A stretch of 10,417 bases of DNA from an uncultured Collinsella sp. (GCA_900542635.1 UQOJ01000066.1:1-10417); one strand, 5' to 3'; numbered from the stretch's first letter, positions 1-6,314 are shown. Numbers and translations: made by a program. Notes: generated by a model from the letters alone, not told the origin.

Positions 1-26
1 GGCTCGGAGATGTGTATAAGAGACAG
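1..26 (+). other. Nextera/Tn5 sequencing adapter (not biological)
   Basis: Bases 8-26 are the 19-bp Tn5 mosaic end AGATGTGTATAAGAGACAG. They are preceded by GGCTCGG, the 3' part of the Nextera read-2 adapter. This is library-construction sequence and should be trimmed. The biological insert begins at about base 27. Confidence 0.97.
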
Positions 27-139
27 GCCCCCGCAGCTAACCCCATCCCCCCCTAAGTTGCGGTGAAATACGGACTGATTTATGTCTTTAAAGGCCTCAA
101 CAGTCCGTATTTCACCGCAACTTATTGAAGGTGGACCGC
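27..139 (+). repeat. Left copy of a hairpin-bearing inverted repeat flanking the AbiEi-like gene
   Basis: This stretch contains a perfect 24-bp inverted repeat, 54-77 pairing with 101-124 around a 23-nt loop (78-100). The core of the left arm is TTGCGGTGAAATACGGAC. The outer flank is a C-rich tract (about 41-53) and the inner flank is roughly 125-139. Reverse-complementing the copy at 1323-1430 gives the same arms, a related loop (shared CTTT and GGCC blocks) and related outer and inner flanks, so the two copies are inverted relative to each other. No T-run follows the stem on either strand, so it is not a classical terminator, although it lies 26 nt past the stop of the minus-strand gene. 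The left boundary is hidden by the adapter. Confidence 0.85.
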
Positions 140-150
140 AAACGATTTCG

Positions 151-1170
151 CTATCGGGATTCGGCGTAGGGTTTTGTTGTCGGAATGCCGTAACCGCGCA
201 TCATGGCACCGAACGATTCTACGTCGTAGGTGTCCGAGAGTTTGAAATGAATGACGTTGTGGCCCATGGAGCGAAGGTTCGCGTCGCGCATGAGGGCCGC
301 TCGATACGTTTTTGCCGCCGCCCGCTCTGGATCATTTTGAGCCTCGTCTTCAAACTTGCCTAGCCCATGCAGCTCTGCCAGCGTCCATGAGCCGTCTGGC
401 ATCTGCCAGCCATAATCTGCTAGATAATAGCCAGCGTTTCCCGGTCGCGTTATCTCAACTTGAAGCTCGGGCGTGGCAACCCCAGCGAGAATCATCGCTG
501 CTCTCGCCTCAGACTCGCCGCCATTGTCTGACCTGCCGTCCATATACTCAAAAACGTCAAAAGCACGCGCGATGCCATGCAACCCTCGGCAATTTGCCTG
601 GGCATATGCTCGCAGCTCTTCGCGTTCGACATCGTACTCACGGGCCAAGCCATCGACATAGCCCAGCGCATAGCGAAAGGCGCTCGTTCGAGCGATATCA
701 ACAACCGTTCGACACGGATCCGTCAGTGTAAACAGACCTAGCCGCCACACTTCGCCCGCCCGCCAGCGCTTGTATTCAACGAACTCATACGTATCACGCC
801 TTGTAGACCGTGGCAGCAGTACTTGCACTTTATCCAGAAGCGTATACGCCGAGCCGATGCCGTAGAGTAGCGCTGCTGTCGATCCGCAAAACACAGCATC
901 CGGTTCAACGACCGCAATAGCGGATGCCAGCTGAAAGATGCGATCTTCAACCCCAAGATTATTCCAATAGACCGGATCCGCATACACGTGGTTGTAAAGA
1001 CGAAGCATGAGCTCTTCCTGCATAAGCTCACGCGCACGGCGTTCATCCCAAGGATCAATTGTTATAAGCAGCTGTCCATCTTGATGAATTCCAACGGCCG
1101 AGAATAGCATCCTTGCATATGACTGCGGAAAATGTTTGCCTTTATCGAGCATGGCCAACCCCATAACCAT
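151..1170 (-). CDS. AbiEi-like / DUF559-like protein (orphan, possible defence or toxin-antitoxin relative)
   Basis: The protein is about 339 residues. The N-terminal half has the feel of AbiEi-type type IV antitoxin proteins common in Actinobacteria: a stretch near residues 90-125 reads AVFCGSTAALLYGIG followed by VQVLLPRSTRR, and then the segment TDPCRTVVDIAR. The C-terminal quarter contains LADYGWQMPDGSWTLAELHG and then GKFEDE, which resembles the D...E-x-K layout of DUF559/Vsr-like nuclease folds, though the usual E-x-D-G is replaced by E-L-H-G. No AbiEii-like nucleotidyltransferase partner is visible next to it. The start is uncertain: GTG 1173 and ATG 1170, 1164 and 1152 are all in frame, and only the last has a G-rich stretch (GGGG) at Shine-Dalgarno distance. 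The gene looks less GC-rich than the operon to its right and is bracketed by inverted repeats, which suggests acquisition. The family call is tentative; the reading frame is secure. Confidence 0.6.
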   Translation of the reverse strand: MVMGLAMLDKGKHFPQSYARMLFSAVGIHQDGQLLITIDPWDERRARELMQEELMLRLYNHVYADPVYWNNLGVEDRIFQLASAIAVVEPDAVFCGSTAALLYGIGSAYTLLDKVQVLLPRSTRRDTYEFVEYKRWRAGEVWRLGLFTLTDPCRTVVDIARTSAFRYALGYVDGLAREYDVEREELRAYAQANCRGLHGIARAFDVFEYMDGRSDNGGESEARAAMILAGVATPELQVEITRPGNAGYYLADYGWQMPDGSWTLAELHGLGKFEDEAQNDPERAAAKTYRAALMRDANLRSMGHNVIHFKLSDTYDVESFGAMMRGYGIPTTKPYAESR

Positions 1171-1173
1171 CAC

Positions 1174-1322
1174 GGCGGAGAGAATACCATTACGCTATCG
1201 CATGCTTCCGTCCGCAGGCCTTGCCAAAAGCTGACCAAAAACTTGACGCCGCAGGTCAGAGCTTCAAAAAATATTTCCACTCTCGGTAGACGGTCGCTAC
1301 GACCCTCCCAACGGCGTCAAAA
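1174..1322. other. Gene-free spacer upstream of the AbiEi-like gene
   Basis: No coding region is recognisable here. The spacer holds small dyads only: TTGACGCCG (1243-1251) with its complement at 1312-1320, and GGTCG-CTA-CGACC near 1292-1304. It should contain the promoter of the minus-strand AbiEi-like gene, but I find no convincing -35/-10 pair. Confidence 0.5.
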
Positions 1323-1430
1323 TCCAACCTTACAAATAGTTGCGGTGAAATACGGACTACATGGGCCATAAAAGCCGAAAAACAGTCCGTATTTCACCGC
1401 AACTTAGGAGGGGATGTGGGGTCCCCGGCA
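1323..1430 (-). repeat. Right copy of the hairpin-bearing inverted repeat
   Basis: A perfect 21-bp inverted repeat (1338-1358 with 1384-1404) encloses a 25-nt loop at 1359-1383. The arms are identical to those of the copy at 54-124. The flank 1405-1427 (TTAGGAGGGGATGTGGGG) matches, inverted, the C-rich outer flank of the left copy. The inner flank 1325-1337 matches, inverted, the inner flank of the left copy with small gaps. The loops share about 14 of 25 positions by eye when one copy is inverted. The pair therefore behaves like terminal inverted repeats of a roughly 1.4-kb unit. The right end stops about 13 bp from the tRNA terminator. Confidence 0.85.
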
Positions 1431-1436
1431 TGTATA

Positions 1437-1474
1437 TGAAAACGGCTCTGGCACCAAATGGAGCCAGAGCCGTT
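1437..1474 (-). terminator. Rho-independent terminator of the tRNA-Pro/tRNA-Gly unit
   Basis: A perfect 12-bp stem (1463-1474 pairing with 1441-1452, AACGGCTCTGGC arm) with a 10-nt loop is followed on the minus strand by TTTT and then CATATA. It lies 11 nt beyond the CCA end of tRNA-Gly, as expected for the end of this transcript. The plus-strand side lacks a T-run. Confidence 0.85.
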
Positions 1475-1485
1475 CGTCTATCTTA

Positions 1486-1559
1486 TGGAGCGGGCGACGG
1501 GAATCGAACCCGCGTCATCAGCTTGGAAGGCTGGGGTTCTACCATTGAACTACGCCCGC
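1486..1559 (-). tRNA. tRNA-Gly (anticodon UCC)
   Basis: The 74-nt gene folds as a cloverleaf. The acceptor stem GCGGGCG pairs with CGCCCGC. The D-arm segment is AGTTCAATGGT. The anticodon stem-loop is CCAGC-CTTCCAA-GCTGA (anticodon TCC). The T-arm contains GGTTCGATTCC. The discriminator is U, and CCA is encoded in the genome (1488-1486). It reads GGA-family glycine codons. It lies 6 nt downstream of tRNA-Pro and is almost certainly cotranscribed with it. Confidence 0.97.
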
Positions 1560-1565
1560 AAGATA

Positions 1566-1642
1566 TGGTCGGGACGACAGGATTTGAACCTGCGACATCC
1601 TGCTCCCAAAGCAGGCGCGCTACCAAACTGCGCCACGTCCCG
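1566..1642 (-). tRNA. tRNA-Pro (anticodon UGG)
   Basis: A 77-nt cloverleaf. The acceptor is CGGGACG paired with CGTCCCG. The D-arm contains GCGCAGTTTGGTAGCGC. The anticodon arm is CCTGC-TTTGGGA-GCAGG (anticodon TGG). The T-arm contains GGTTCAAATCC. A genomically encoded CCA ends at 1566. It is first in a two-tRNA transcript driven by the promoter at 1694-1722. Confidence 0.97.
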
Positions 1643-1693
1643 AAGGTGTTGAGCAGCTAAGGTCTAAACCTTGCGTGTCCCAAAGCGAAGGAA

Positions 1694-1722
1694 ATTATAG
1701 GGGAGACTCCCCGCCTGTGCAA
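1694..1722 (-). promoter_or_regulatory. Sigma-70 type promoter of the tRNA pair
   Basis: On the minus strand TTGCAC (1722-1717) and TATAAT (1699-1694) are separated by exactly 17 bp, a near-consensus housekeeping promoter. The -10 lies about 50 nt before the 5' end of tRNA-Pro. The spacer contains a perfect dyad, GGGGAG-T-CTCCCC (1712-1700), which could bind a regulator or form a short hairpin at the 3' end of the brnQ message. The whole element sits 12 nt beyond the brnQ stop codon. Confidence 0.88.
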
Positions 1723-1733
1723 GCATTGATGCC

Positions 1734-3092
1734 TTAGCTCCTCGAATGTGCAACAAAACGACTATGGAGCAGGCCAATCACAAACGCCACCACGGCGACC
1801 GGCGCCCACGCGGCTCTAATGTCCGCCAACGGCAGCGCATCGAACGGCAACCACGCGCCCGCAAAGAATGCGTCGCGGACCGAGGTGATCACACTCTGCA
1901 CCGCGACCACGCCGCCGACCCAGACCCACACCTGCGGATGAGCGTCGCAAAAGCCGTGCACCAGGCCCATCAGTACCAGCACGATGGCAACGGGATACAG
2001 GGCGTTGAGCATAGGTACCGAGAACATAAGAATGACGTCGAGGCCCACGTTGGAGAGCACGCACGAAAATGCCGCGAACACAAAGGCGAGAACCGCAAAG
2101 GGACGGCGCATGTCCTCCTCGGAGGCCTCCGCTCCCCCTTCGACCACATACGTCTCGCAGAAGTAACGCGAGCAGCAGCTGATGAGGCCGATGCACACGT
2201 TCATGCAGGCGAGGAAGAAGATGGCGAAGACCACGACCGTGCCGGCAAGCCCAAAGTGCATGGAGGCCGAACGAGCGAGGATGGCTGCGCCGTTGGTAGC
2301 GTCGGGCATCACGGTACCGAGCTGCATACCGGCAAGGCCCAAGCCGCAGTAGATGATGGCCATGAGCACGCCGGCGATCACACCGGAACGCGAAATCTCG
2401 AAGGCCACGCGCTTGTCATCGGTAACACCCAACTCGTAGATGGTCTCGGCGATGATGATGCCGAAGGCGAGCGACGCGAGCAGGTCCATGGTCTGATAGC
2501 CAGTCAGAAAGCCCTGCACGGCGGCGCCTGCATCGTAGGGAGCCTGAGGCGCGGCAGCCGGTCCCAGCGGCGAGATCACGGCAGCACCCACGACCAGCAC
2601 GATAAGCGCAATGAGCGCGGGGCCCGTAATGCGGCCGAGCACGCGTGTGATGACACCCGGGCGCAGCGTGAGCACAAACGCGACGACGAAGAACCCGATG
2701 GCAAACACCAGACGTGCTGTGCCGAGCGAAACGCCCTCGGGTAGCAGCGGCACCAGCATTTCGAACGCCGTAGAGCTTGTGCGCGGAATGGCCAGGCACG
2801 GACCGATGGCAAGGTAGACCGCCGCGACAAAGAATTCACCAAACTTGGGGTGCACGCGGCCGGCAAGCTCGCGCGCCGTTCCGGCGAGCGCGACGGCGAT
2901 AAAGCCCATGACGGGCAGACCGATAGCGGCAATCAAAAAGCCGATCATGGCAACCGGCGTGGCAGAACCTGCCTGCAGCGCCAGCAGCGGCGGAATAATG
3001 AGGTTACCGGCGCCAAAGAGCATCGAGAACAGCGCAATGCCGACGGTAACGACATGGTCGGAGCGCAGACCGCGCGGGGCGGATGAGACCAT
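1734..3092 (-). CDS. brnQ: Branched-chain amino acid transport system II carrier protein (BrnQ/LIVCS family)
   Basis: A cation-coupled symporter for leucine, isoleucine and valine in the cytoplasmic membrane. The 452-residue product is almost entirely hydrophobic, in about 12 membrane segments, and has no signal peptide. The N-terminal segment GIALFSMLFGAGNLIIPPLL is the family's most typical signature, and IIAETIYELGV and CMNVCIGLISCCSRYFCETY follow in expected places. Length matches the family (about 430-460). I chose ATG 3092 because AAAGGTG (3104-3098) lies at ideal distance from it; GTG 3098 would overlap that site. The gene sits between the terminator of the selenium operon and the tRNA promoter, so it is probably a separate unit. 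No clear promoter is visible in the 78 nt upstream. It is a chromosomal housekeeping-type transporter with no obvious link to selenium. Confidence 0.95.
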   Translation of the reverse strand: MVSSAPRGLRSDHVVTVGIALFSMLFGAGNLIIPPLLALQAGSATPVAMIGFLIAAIGLPVMGFIAVALAGTARELAGRVHPKFGEFFVAAVYLAIGPCLAIPRTSSTAFEMLVPLLPEGVSLGTARLVFAIGFFVVAFVLTLRPGVITRVLGRITGPALIALIVLVVGAAVISPLGPAAAPQAPYDAGAAVQGFLTGYQTMDLLASLAFGIIIAETIYELGVTDDKRVAFEISRSGVIAGVLMAIIYCGLGLAGMQLGTVMPDATNGAAILARSASMHFGLAGTVVVFAIFFLACMNVCIGLISCCSRYFCETYVVEGGAEASEEDMRRPFAVLAFVFAAFSCVLSNVGLDVILMFSVPMLNALYPVAIVLVLMGLVHGFCDAHPQVWVWVGGVVAVQSVITSVRDAFFAGAWLPFDALPLADIRAAWAPVAVVAFVIGLLHSRFVAHSRS

Positions 3093-3115
3093 AGACACAC
3101 CTTTCGGGTTGAAAC

Positions 3116-3146
3116 AAAAAATGGGACGGGCAAAAACACCCGTCCC
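3116..3146 (-). terminator. Rho-independent terminator at the end of the selenium operon
   Basis: Minus-strand reading gives GGGACGGG (3146-3139), an 8-nt loop TGTTTTTG, CCCGTCCC (3130-3123), then A and six T (3121-3116). This is a textbook terminator, 24 nt after the stop of the cysteine desulfurase gene. It ends only 11 nt before the brnQ ribosome binding site. Either brnQ depends on read-through or on a promoter overlapping the desulfurase 3' end, or the hairpin also serves as an attenuator in the brnQ leader. Confidence 0.92.
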
Positions 3147-3170
3147 GCAAGTATATACGCTCTAGCAGCT

Positions 3171-4310
3171 TTAGCAGGCTAAATCGCACAGAGCATCGAT
3201 AGCCGTGTCGACTTCTTCGGTCGTGTTGAAATACCCAAATGAGAAGCGGACGACGCCCTGGCGCTCGGTTCCCAGCGCACGGTGCATGAGCGGGGCGCAA
3301 TGGGCGCCGGGGCGCGTCGCAATCCCCCACCCTTGCATGAGCGCATCCGAGATCTCGGCAGAATCGATATCGCCCACGTTGAGCGACACAATCGCAGAGC
3401 GCGTCGGCTGGTCAAAGGCACCGTAGAGCTTAATCCCCGGAATCTCGCGCACGCCGGCAAGGAGGCGATCGGCGAGCGCACGCTCGTGGGCAGCAATCGC
3501 CTCGACCCCACCCTGGGCCTCGATAAAGTCGAGGCCAGCAGAAAGGCCAGCGATACCGTGGCCGTTGAGCGTACCGGCCTCCAGGCGCGTGGGCCACTCC
3601 AGTGGCTGCAGCTCATCGAAGCTGTGTACACCGGTGCCGCCCATGGCCCAGGGCGCCACGTCGACGCCCTCCGCCACGGCCAGGCCGCCAGTGCCCTGCG
3701 GACCCATCAGCCCTTTGTGGCCGGTAAAGCACACGACGTCGAGCCCCATGGCCTGCATATCGATATGCGCCGTGCCGGCAGACTGCGAGGCATCGACAAT
3801 CACAAGTGCGCCGGCCGCATGGGCCATGGCCGCTACGCGTGCAATGTCGACCGAGTTGCCGGTCACATTGGAGGCGTGCGTCACCACCACGGCACGCGTA
3901 CCCGGCGTGACCAACCGCTCGAGCTCGTCGTAGTCGAGCACGCCGTTGGTATCACAGCCCGTATGCTCAACGGTCACGCCCCGCTCTACCGTCAGGCGGT
4001 TGAGCGGACGCAGCACGGAGTTGTGCTCGAGTACCGTCGTGACCACGCGGTCGCCGGGGCGCACCACGCCATTGATGGCGGTGTTGAGCGCCGCCGTGGA
4101 GTTGGGCGTAAAGCACACATGGTCCGCCCTCGGGCAACCCAAAAGGCGCGCGAGCTTGGCACGGCAGCCATGAATCGTACGAGCGGCATCGAGGGCACCC
4201 GACGTGGCGCCGCGCCCGGCATTGCCGAGCGAGCACATCGCCTGCGTCACGGTATCGATGACCGTCTGCGGCTTGTGCATGGTCGTCGCCGCGTTATCCA
4301 GATAGATCAT
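3171..4310 (-). CDS. Class V aminotransferase-fold cysteine desulfurase (EF2568-like family)
   Basis: A PLP enzyme of 379 residues that would release sulfur, or selenium from selenocysteine, as an enzyme-bound persulfide or perselenide. It begins MIYLDNAATT as cysteine desulfurases do. Visible active-site elements are EHNS (His96, stacking on PLP), VDASQSAG (Asp173), FTGHKG (Lys199, Schiff base) and RPGAHCAP (Cys338, the nucleophile). The small-domain style matches the TIGR01977/EF2568 group, which is repeatedly found beside selD in selenium-using bacteria. ATG 4310 is preferred: GGGAGGT lies just upstream, and the ATG overlaps the stop of the DUF3343 gene in ATGA, implying translational coupling. 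Upstream in-frame GTG 4325 would place that ribosome site inside the protein. It is the last gene before the operon terminator. Its likely role is delivery of selenium to SelD or YedF (inference). Confidence 0.92.
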   Translation of the reverse strand: MIYLDNAATTMHKPQTVIDTVTQAMCSLGNAGRGATSGALDAARTIHGCRAKLARLLGCPRADHVCFTPNSTAALNTAINGVVRPGDRVVTTVLEHNSVLRPLNRLTVERGVTVEHTGCDTNGVLDYDELERLVTPGTRAVVVTHASNVTGNSVDIARVAAMAHAAGALVIVDASQSAGTAHIDMQAMGLDVVCFTGHKGLMGPQGTGGLAVAEGVDVAPWAMGGTGVHSFDELQPLEWPTRLEAGTLNGHGIAGLSAGLDFIEAQGGVEAIAAHERALADRLLAGVREIPGIKLYGAFDQPTRSAIVSLNVGDIDSAEISDALMQGWGIATRPGAHCAPLMHRALGTERQGVVRFSFGYFNTTEEVDTAIDALCDLAC

Positions 4311-4558
4311 CGCACGACCTCCCACATATCGATCACGGTATAGCCCTCGGTGGGAACACCCGCCTCGGCAAGTTCGCCGCGCAGCAGTTCCTCATCGGCA
4401 GGCAACGCCTTCCACGCCAGACCGCAGCCGGCAGCGACCTCCCCGGGCACGGGAATCGTTCGCCCGGGAAGGCCGTGCTCGATGCACAGGGACTCGCACC
4501 CCATGGCGGCCGCCGTGGTGGGAAACGTGATGACAAGCGCCGGGCGCTTCTCCCTCAT
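4307..4558 (-). CDS. DUF3343 small Se/S-carrier-like protein
   Basis: An 83-residue soluble protein matching the putative Se/S carrier family (DUF3343), which is found with selenium genes. The start MREKRPALVITFPTTAAAM is a beta strand plus helix as in this family, and the hallmark IPVPGEVAAGCG (residues 35-46) places the conserved Cys45-Gly46 at the right spot. Cys21 and Cys25 add a C-x3-C pair. ATG 4558 is preceded by GGAG at 5-nt spacing; TTG 4573 is in frame but unlikely. The gene starts 19 nt after the yedF stop and overlaps the desulfurase start by 4 nt. A role in shuttling activated selenium or sulfur between the desulfurase and YedF/SelD is inference; no biochemical function is established to my knowledge. 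Confidence 0.88.
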   Translation of the reverse strand: MREKRPALVITFPTTAAAMGCESLCIEHGLPGRTIPVPGEVAAGCGLAWKALPADEELLRGELAEAGVPTEGYTVIDMWEVVR

Positions 4559-4577
4559 GGCAACTCCAACCAATACG

Positions 4578-5204
4578 CTACGGGCGCACGACGCGCACGG
4601 CCTGCTCCATCTTCTCCACGATCACGTACATGTTGGTGACCTCGCCCACCGCAAGCTGGTCTTTAATGCCATAGTGGTCGAGGCAGGTACCGCAGGTGAG
4701 AATCTCGACACCCTGCTCGGCCAGGCCCTTCAGGTCATCGAGCACCGGCGAGCCCTCGACGGTGAGCTTGGCACCGCCGTTGTAGAACAGCATGGTCGCG
4801 GGCAGTTCCTCCTGCTGCGTCACGGCAAAGATAAACGCCTTCATGAGCTTGTGGCCCAGTTCGTCGTCGCCACGGCCCATGCAATCGGTGTAGACGGAAA
4901 TGACGAGTTTGCCCTTGCCGGCGCTGGCGTCGCAGAAGGCAGCGCCATCCTGCTCAGGATCGGCCACGGCAACGGCGCCAGAGGTCGCCACGGTCACGTG
5001 CCACTCGGCGTCAGAAACCTTCTCGACCGAGGCCGTGCAGCCCTTCTCCTGCGCCATCTTGGAGATGTTCTTGACGGCAGTCTCGTTATCGACCGAGGTC
5101 ACCACGGCACCCTCGCCATCGAGCCGCTTCAGGGCTTTGAGCGTCTTGACGACGGGCAGCGGGCAGGCATCGCCCATGGCATTGACTTCAATTTTGGTAG
5201 ACAT
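4578..5204 (-). CDS. yedF: Sulfurtransferase-like selenium metabolism protein YedF (TusA + DsrE-like domains)
   Basis: The 208-residue protein has two parts. Residues 1-72 form a TusA/SirA-like domain starting with VNAMGDACPLPVVKTLKAL, whose Cys14 in the C-P-x-P motif is the expected carrier thiol. Residues about 98-205 form a DsrE-like domain (KLVISVYTDCMG, Cys108) with a C-terminal CGTC motif (Cys171, Cys174) followed by LDHYGIKDQLAVGEVTNMY, the signature of TIGR03527. Family members occur almost only in genomes with selD. ATG 5204 follows AAAGGAA at good spacing. The 60-nt gap to selD holds a dyad at 5224-5241. It probably receives selenium or sulfur from the downstream desulfurase and passes it to SelD (inference). 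Confidence 0.94.
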   Translation of the reverse strand: MSTKIEVNAMGDACPLPVVKTLKALKRLDGEGAVVTSVDNETAVKNISKMAQEKGCTASVEKVSDAEWHVTVATSGAVAVADPEQDGAAFCDASAGKGKLVISVYTDCMGRGDDELGHKLMKAFIFAVTQQEELPATMLFYNGGAKLTVEGSPVLDDLKGLAEQGVEILTCGTCLDHYGIKDQLAVGEVTNMYVIVEKMEQAVRVVRP

Positions 5205-5212
5205 AGTTTTTC

Positions 5213-5241
5213 CTTTCGAAAGAACCGTTCTAGAGAACGGT
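5213..5241. promoter_or_regulatory. Paired dyads between selD and yedF (possible operator or mRNA hairpin)
   Basis: Bases 5224-5241 form an 8+8 bp dyad ACCGTTCT-AG-AGAACGGT, and 5213-5222 is the perfect palindrome CTTTCGAAAG. Both lie just upstream of the yedF ribosome binding site (AAAGGAA), so a protein or an RNA fold here could control yedF and the genes after it without affecting selD. There is no T-run, so it is not an intrinsic terminator. The function is unknown. Confidence 0.45.
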
Positions 5242-5264
5242 AAACAGTTACATAAACGTGCGGG

Positions 5265-6314
5265 CTAGCGAACAACGTGGACGGCAGGACCGCCTGGCAC
5301 CGGCTCGCACACGCGACCGACGACGGCGGCAATACGTCCTTCGGCATGCAGACGGCGCGCAAGCTCATCCACATCGGCAGCAGGTGCCGCGATGAGCAGG
5401 CCACCAGACGTCTGCGGATCGTACAGCGCATCCAACATGCCCGGCTCCAGGTCTTCGTCGGCAGCCACGCGCGGGCCAAAGAAGTCCTGGTTGCGGTAGG
5501 AGCCCGCGGGGATAATGCCCAGACGCGCCATGTCGAGCACCTGGTCAAAGAGCGGAACCGCCCCCGACGCAAGCTCAACCTGCACGCCCGAGCCCTCGGC
5601 CATCTCGCACGCATGCCCGATCAGACCAAAGCCCGTAATGTCAGTACAGCCGTGAAGCTCGAGTCCCTCGGCCAGACGAATCGGAGCCTCGTTGAGAGTG
5701 CGCATCGAGTCAAACATGGCTGCGGCCTCGTCCTGCTCGATAAGCTCGCCCTTAATGGCCGTGGTGATGATGCCCGAGCCGATCGCCTTGGTCAGCAGCA
5801 GAACATCGCCCACGTGTGCGCCGCTGTTGGCGAGCATGCGGTCGAGTGGCACAAAACCGCTCACGGACAGGCCGTACTTGGGCTCGTCGTCGTTGATGGT
5901 GTGGCCGCCCGCGATGGAGCAACCCGCCTCGACGCACTTGTCGGCGCCGCCCGCCAGAATCTGACCGGCAACCTCAACGCCCAGGCAACTGGGAATGCAC
6001 AGCAGGTTCATGGCATGGCTCGGCCGCCCGCCCATGGCGTAGATATCCGACAGCGAGTTTGCCGCGGCAATCTGGCCAAACAGGAACGGGTCGTCGACCA
6101 TCGGCGGGAAGAAGTCAATGGACTGTACGAGGCCCAAGTTGTCGTCAACGCGAAAGACGCTCGCATCGTCGGAGGTATCGAACCCCACGAGCAGGTTGTC
6201 GTTATGCACATTGGGTAAGTCGCCCAGGACCTGGGCGAGGGCTCCGGGAGCCAACTTAGCGGCTCAACCGCTCGCGGCAGTCATAGACGTGAGCTTCATG
6301 GTGTCCTTAGCCAT
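5265..6314 (-). CDS. selD: Selenide, water dikinase SelD, selenocysteine-containing (Sec17 encoded by UGA)
   Basis: SelD makes selenophosphate from selenide and ATP, the activated selenium donor for Sec-tRNA, tRNA selenouridine and other selenium pathways. The gene is open from ATG 6314 except for one TGA (6266-6264). Decoded as selenocysteine it gives MAKDTMKLTSMTAASG-U-AAKLAPGALAQVL. The UGA falls at residue 17, exactly where other SelD proteins carry the catalytic Cys or Sec, and the essential Lys follows three residues later (Lys20). Full length is 349 residues, normal for SelD. Later family segments are present: DASVF, SIDFFPPMVDDPFLFGQIAA, LSDIYAMGG, AGGHTINDDEPKYG, TDITGFGLIGH and DPQTSGGLL. 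ATG 6314 has an excellent AAGGGGG site (6326-6320) and overlaps the glycosyltransferase stop by 8 nt; ATG 6299 is a weaker alternative. Because SelD itself needs Sec, the host must carry selA, selB and tRNA-Sec elsewhere. Automatic gene calling would cut this gene to begin near 6254 and lose the active site. Confidence 0.96.
6220..6252 (-). promoter_or_regulatory. Candidate bacterial SECIS element in selD mRNA
   Basis: Immediately downstream of the UGA the message can form GGCUC-CCG-GAGCC (6252-6240) and then a perfect 8-bp hairpin UCGCCCAG-GUC-CUGGGCGA (6238-6220). The second has a 3-nt apical loop starting with G followed by U, and the loop begins 33 nt after the UGA. From memory, the bacterial SECIS consensus wants an apical-loop G within about 16-37 nt of the UGA. 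The position and loop fit; the fold has not been computed and GC-rich coding sequence can form such stems by chance. Confidence 0.55.
6264..6266 (-). other. selD: Selenocysteine codon (UGA) in selD
   Basis: This in-frame TGA stands in the catalytic Cys/Sec position of SelD (residue 17). Homology continues without break on both sides (KLTSMTAASG before, AAKLAPGALAQVL after), which argues for recoding rather than a nonsense mutation. Confidence 0.94.

Noticed and set aside
54..124. Hairpin as a rho-independent terminator of the AbiEi-like gene
   Set aside because: The stem is long and perfect but no T-run follows it on either strand, and a homologous copy lies upstream of the same gene, which fits a mobile repeat better.
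54..1404. CRISPR array made of the repeated palindromic stems
   Set aside because: Only two copies, inverted to each other and more than 1 kb apart with a gene between; no regular spacers and no cas genes.
1361..1660. Plus-strand reading frames across the tRNAs giving peptides such as GDGNRTR and TGFEPATSC
   Set aside because: These are well-known false proteins produced by translating the antisense of tRNA genes; both tRNAs fold correctly on the minus strand.
6255..6314. selD as a pseudogene or with a start near 6254
   Set aside because: The only interruption is a single TGA at the catalytic Cys/Sec site with family homology on both sides; recoding as selenocysteine explains it fully.
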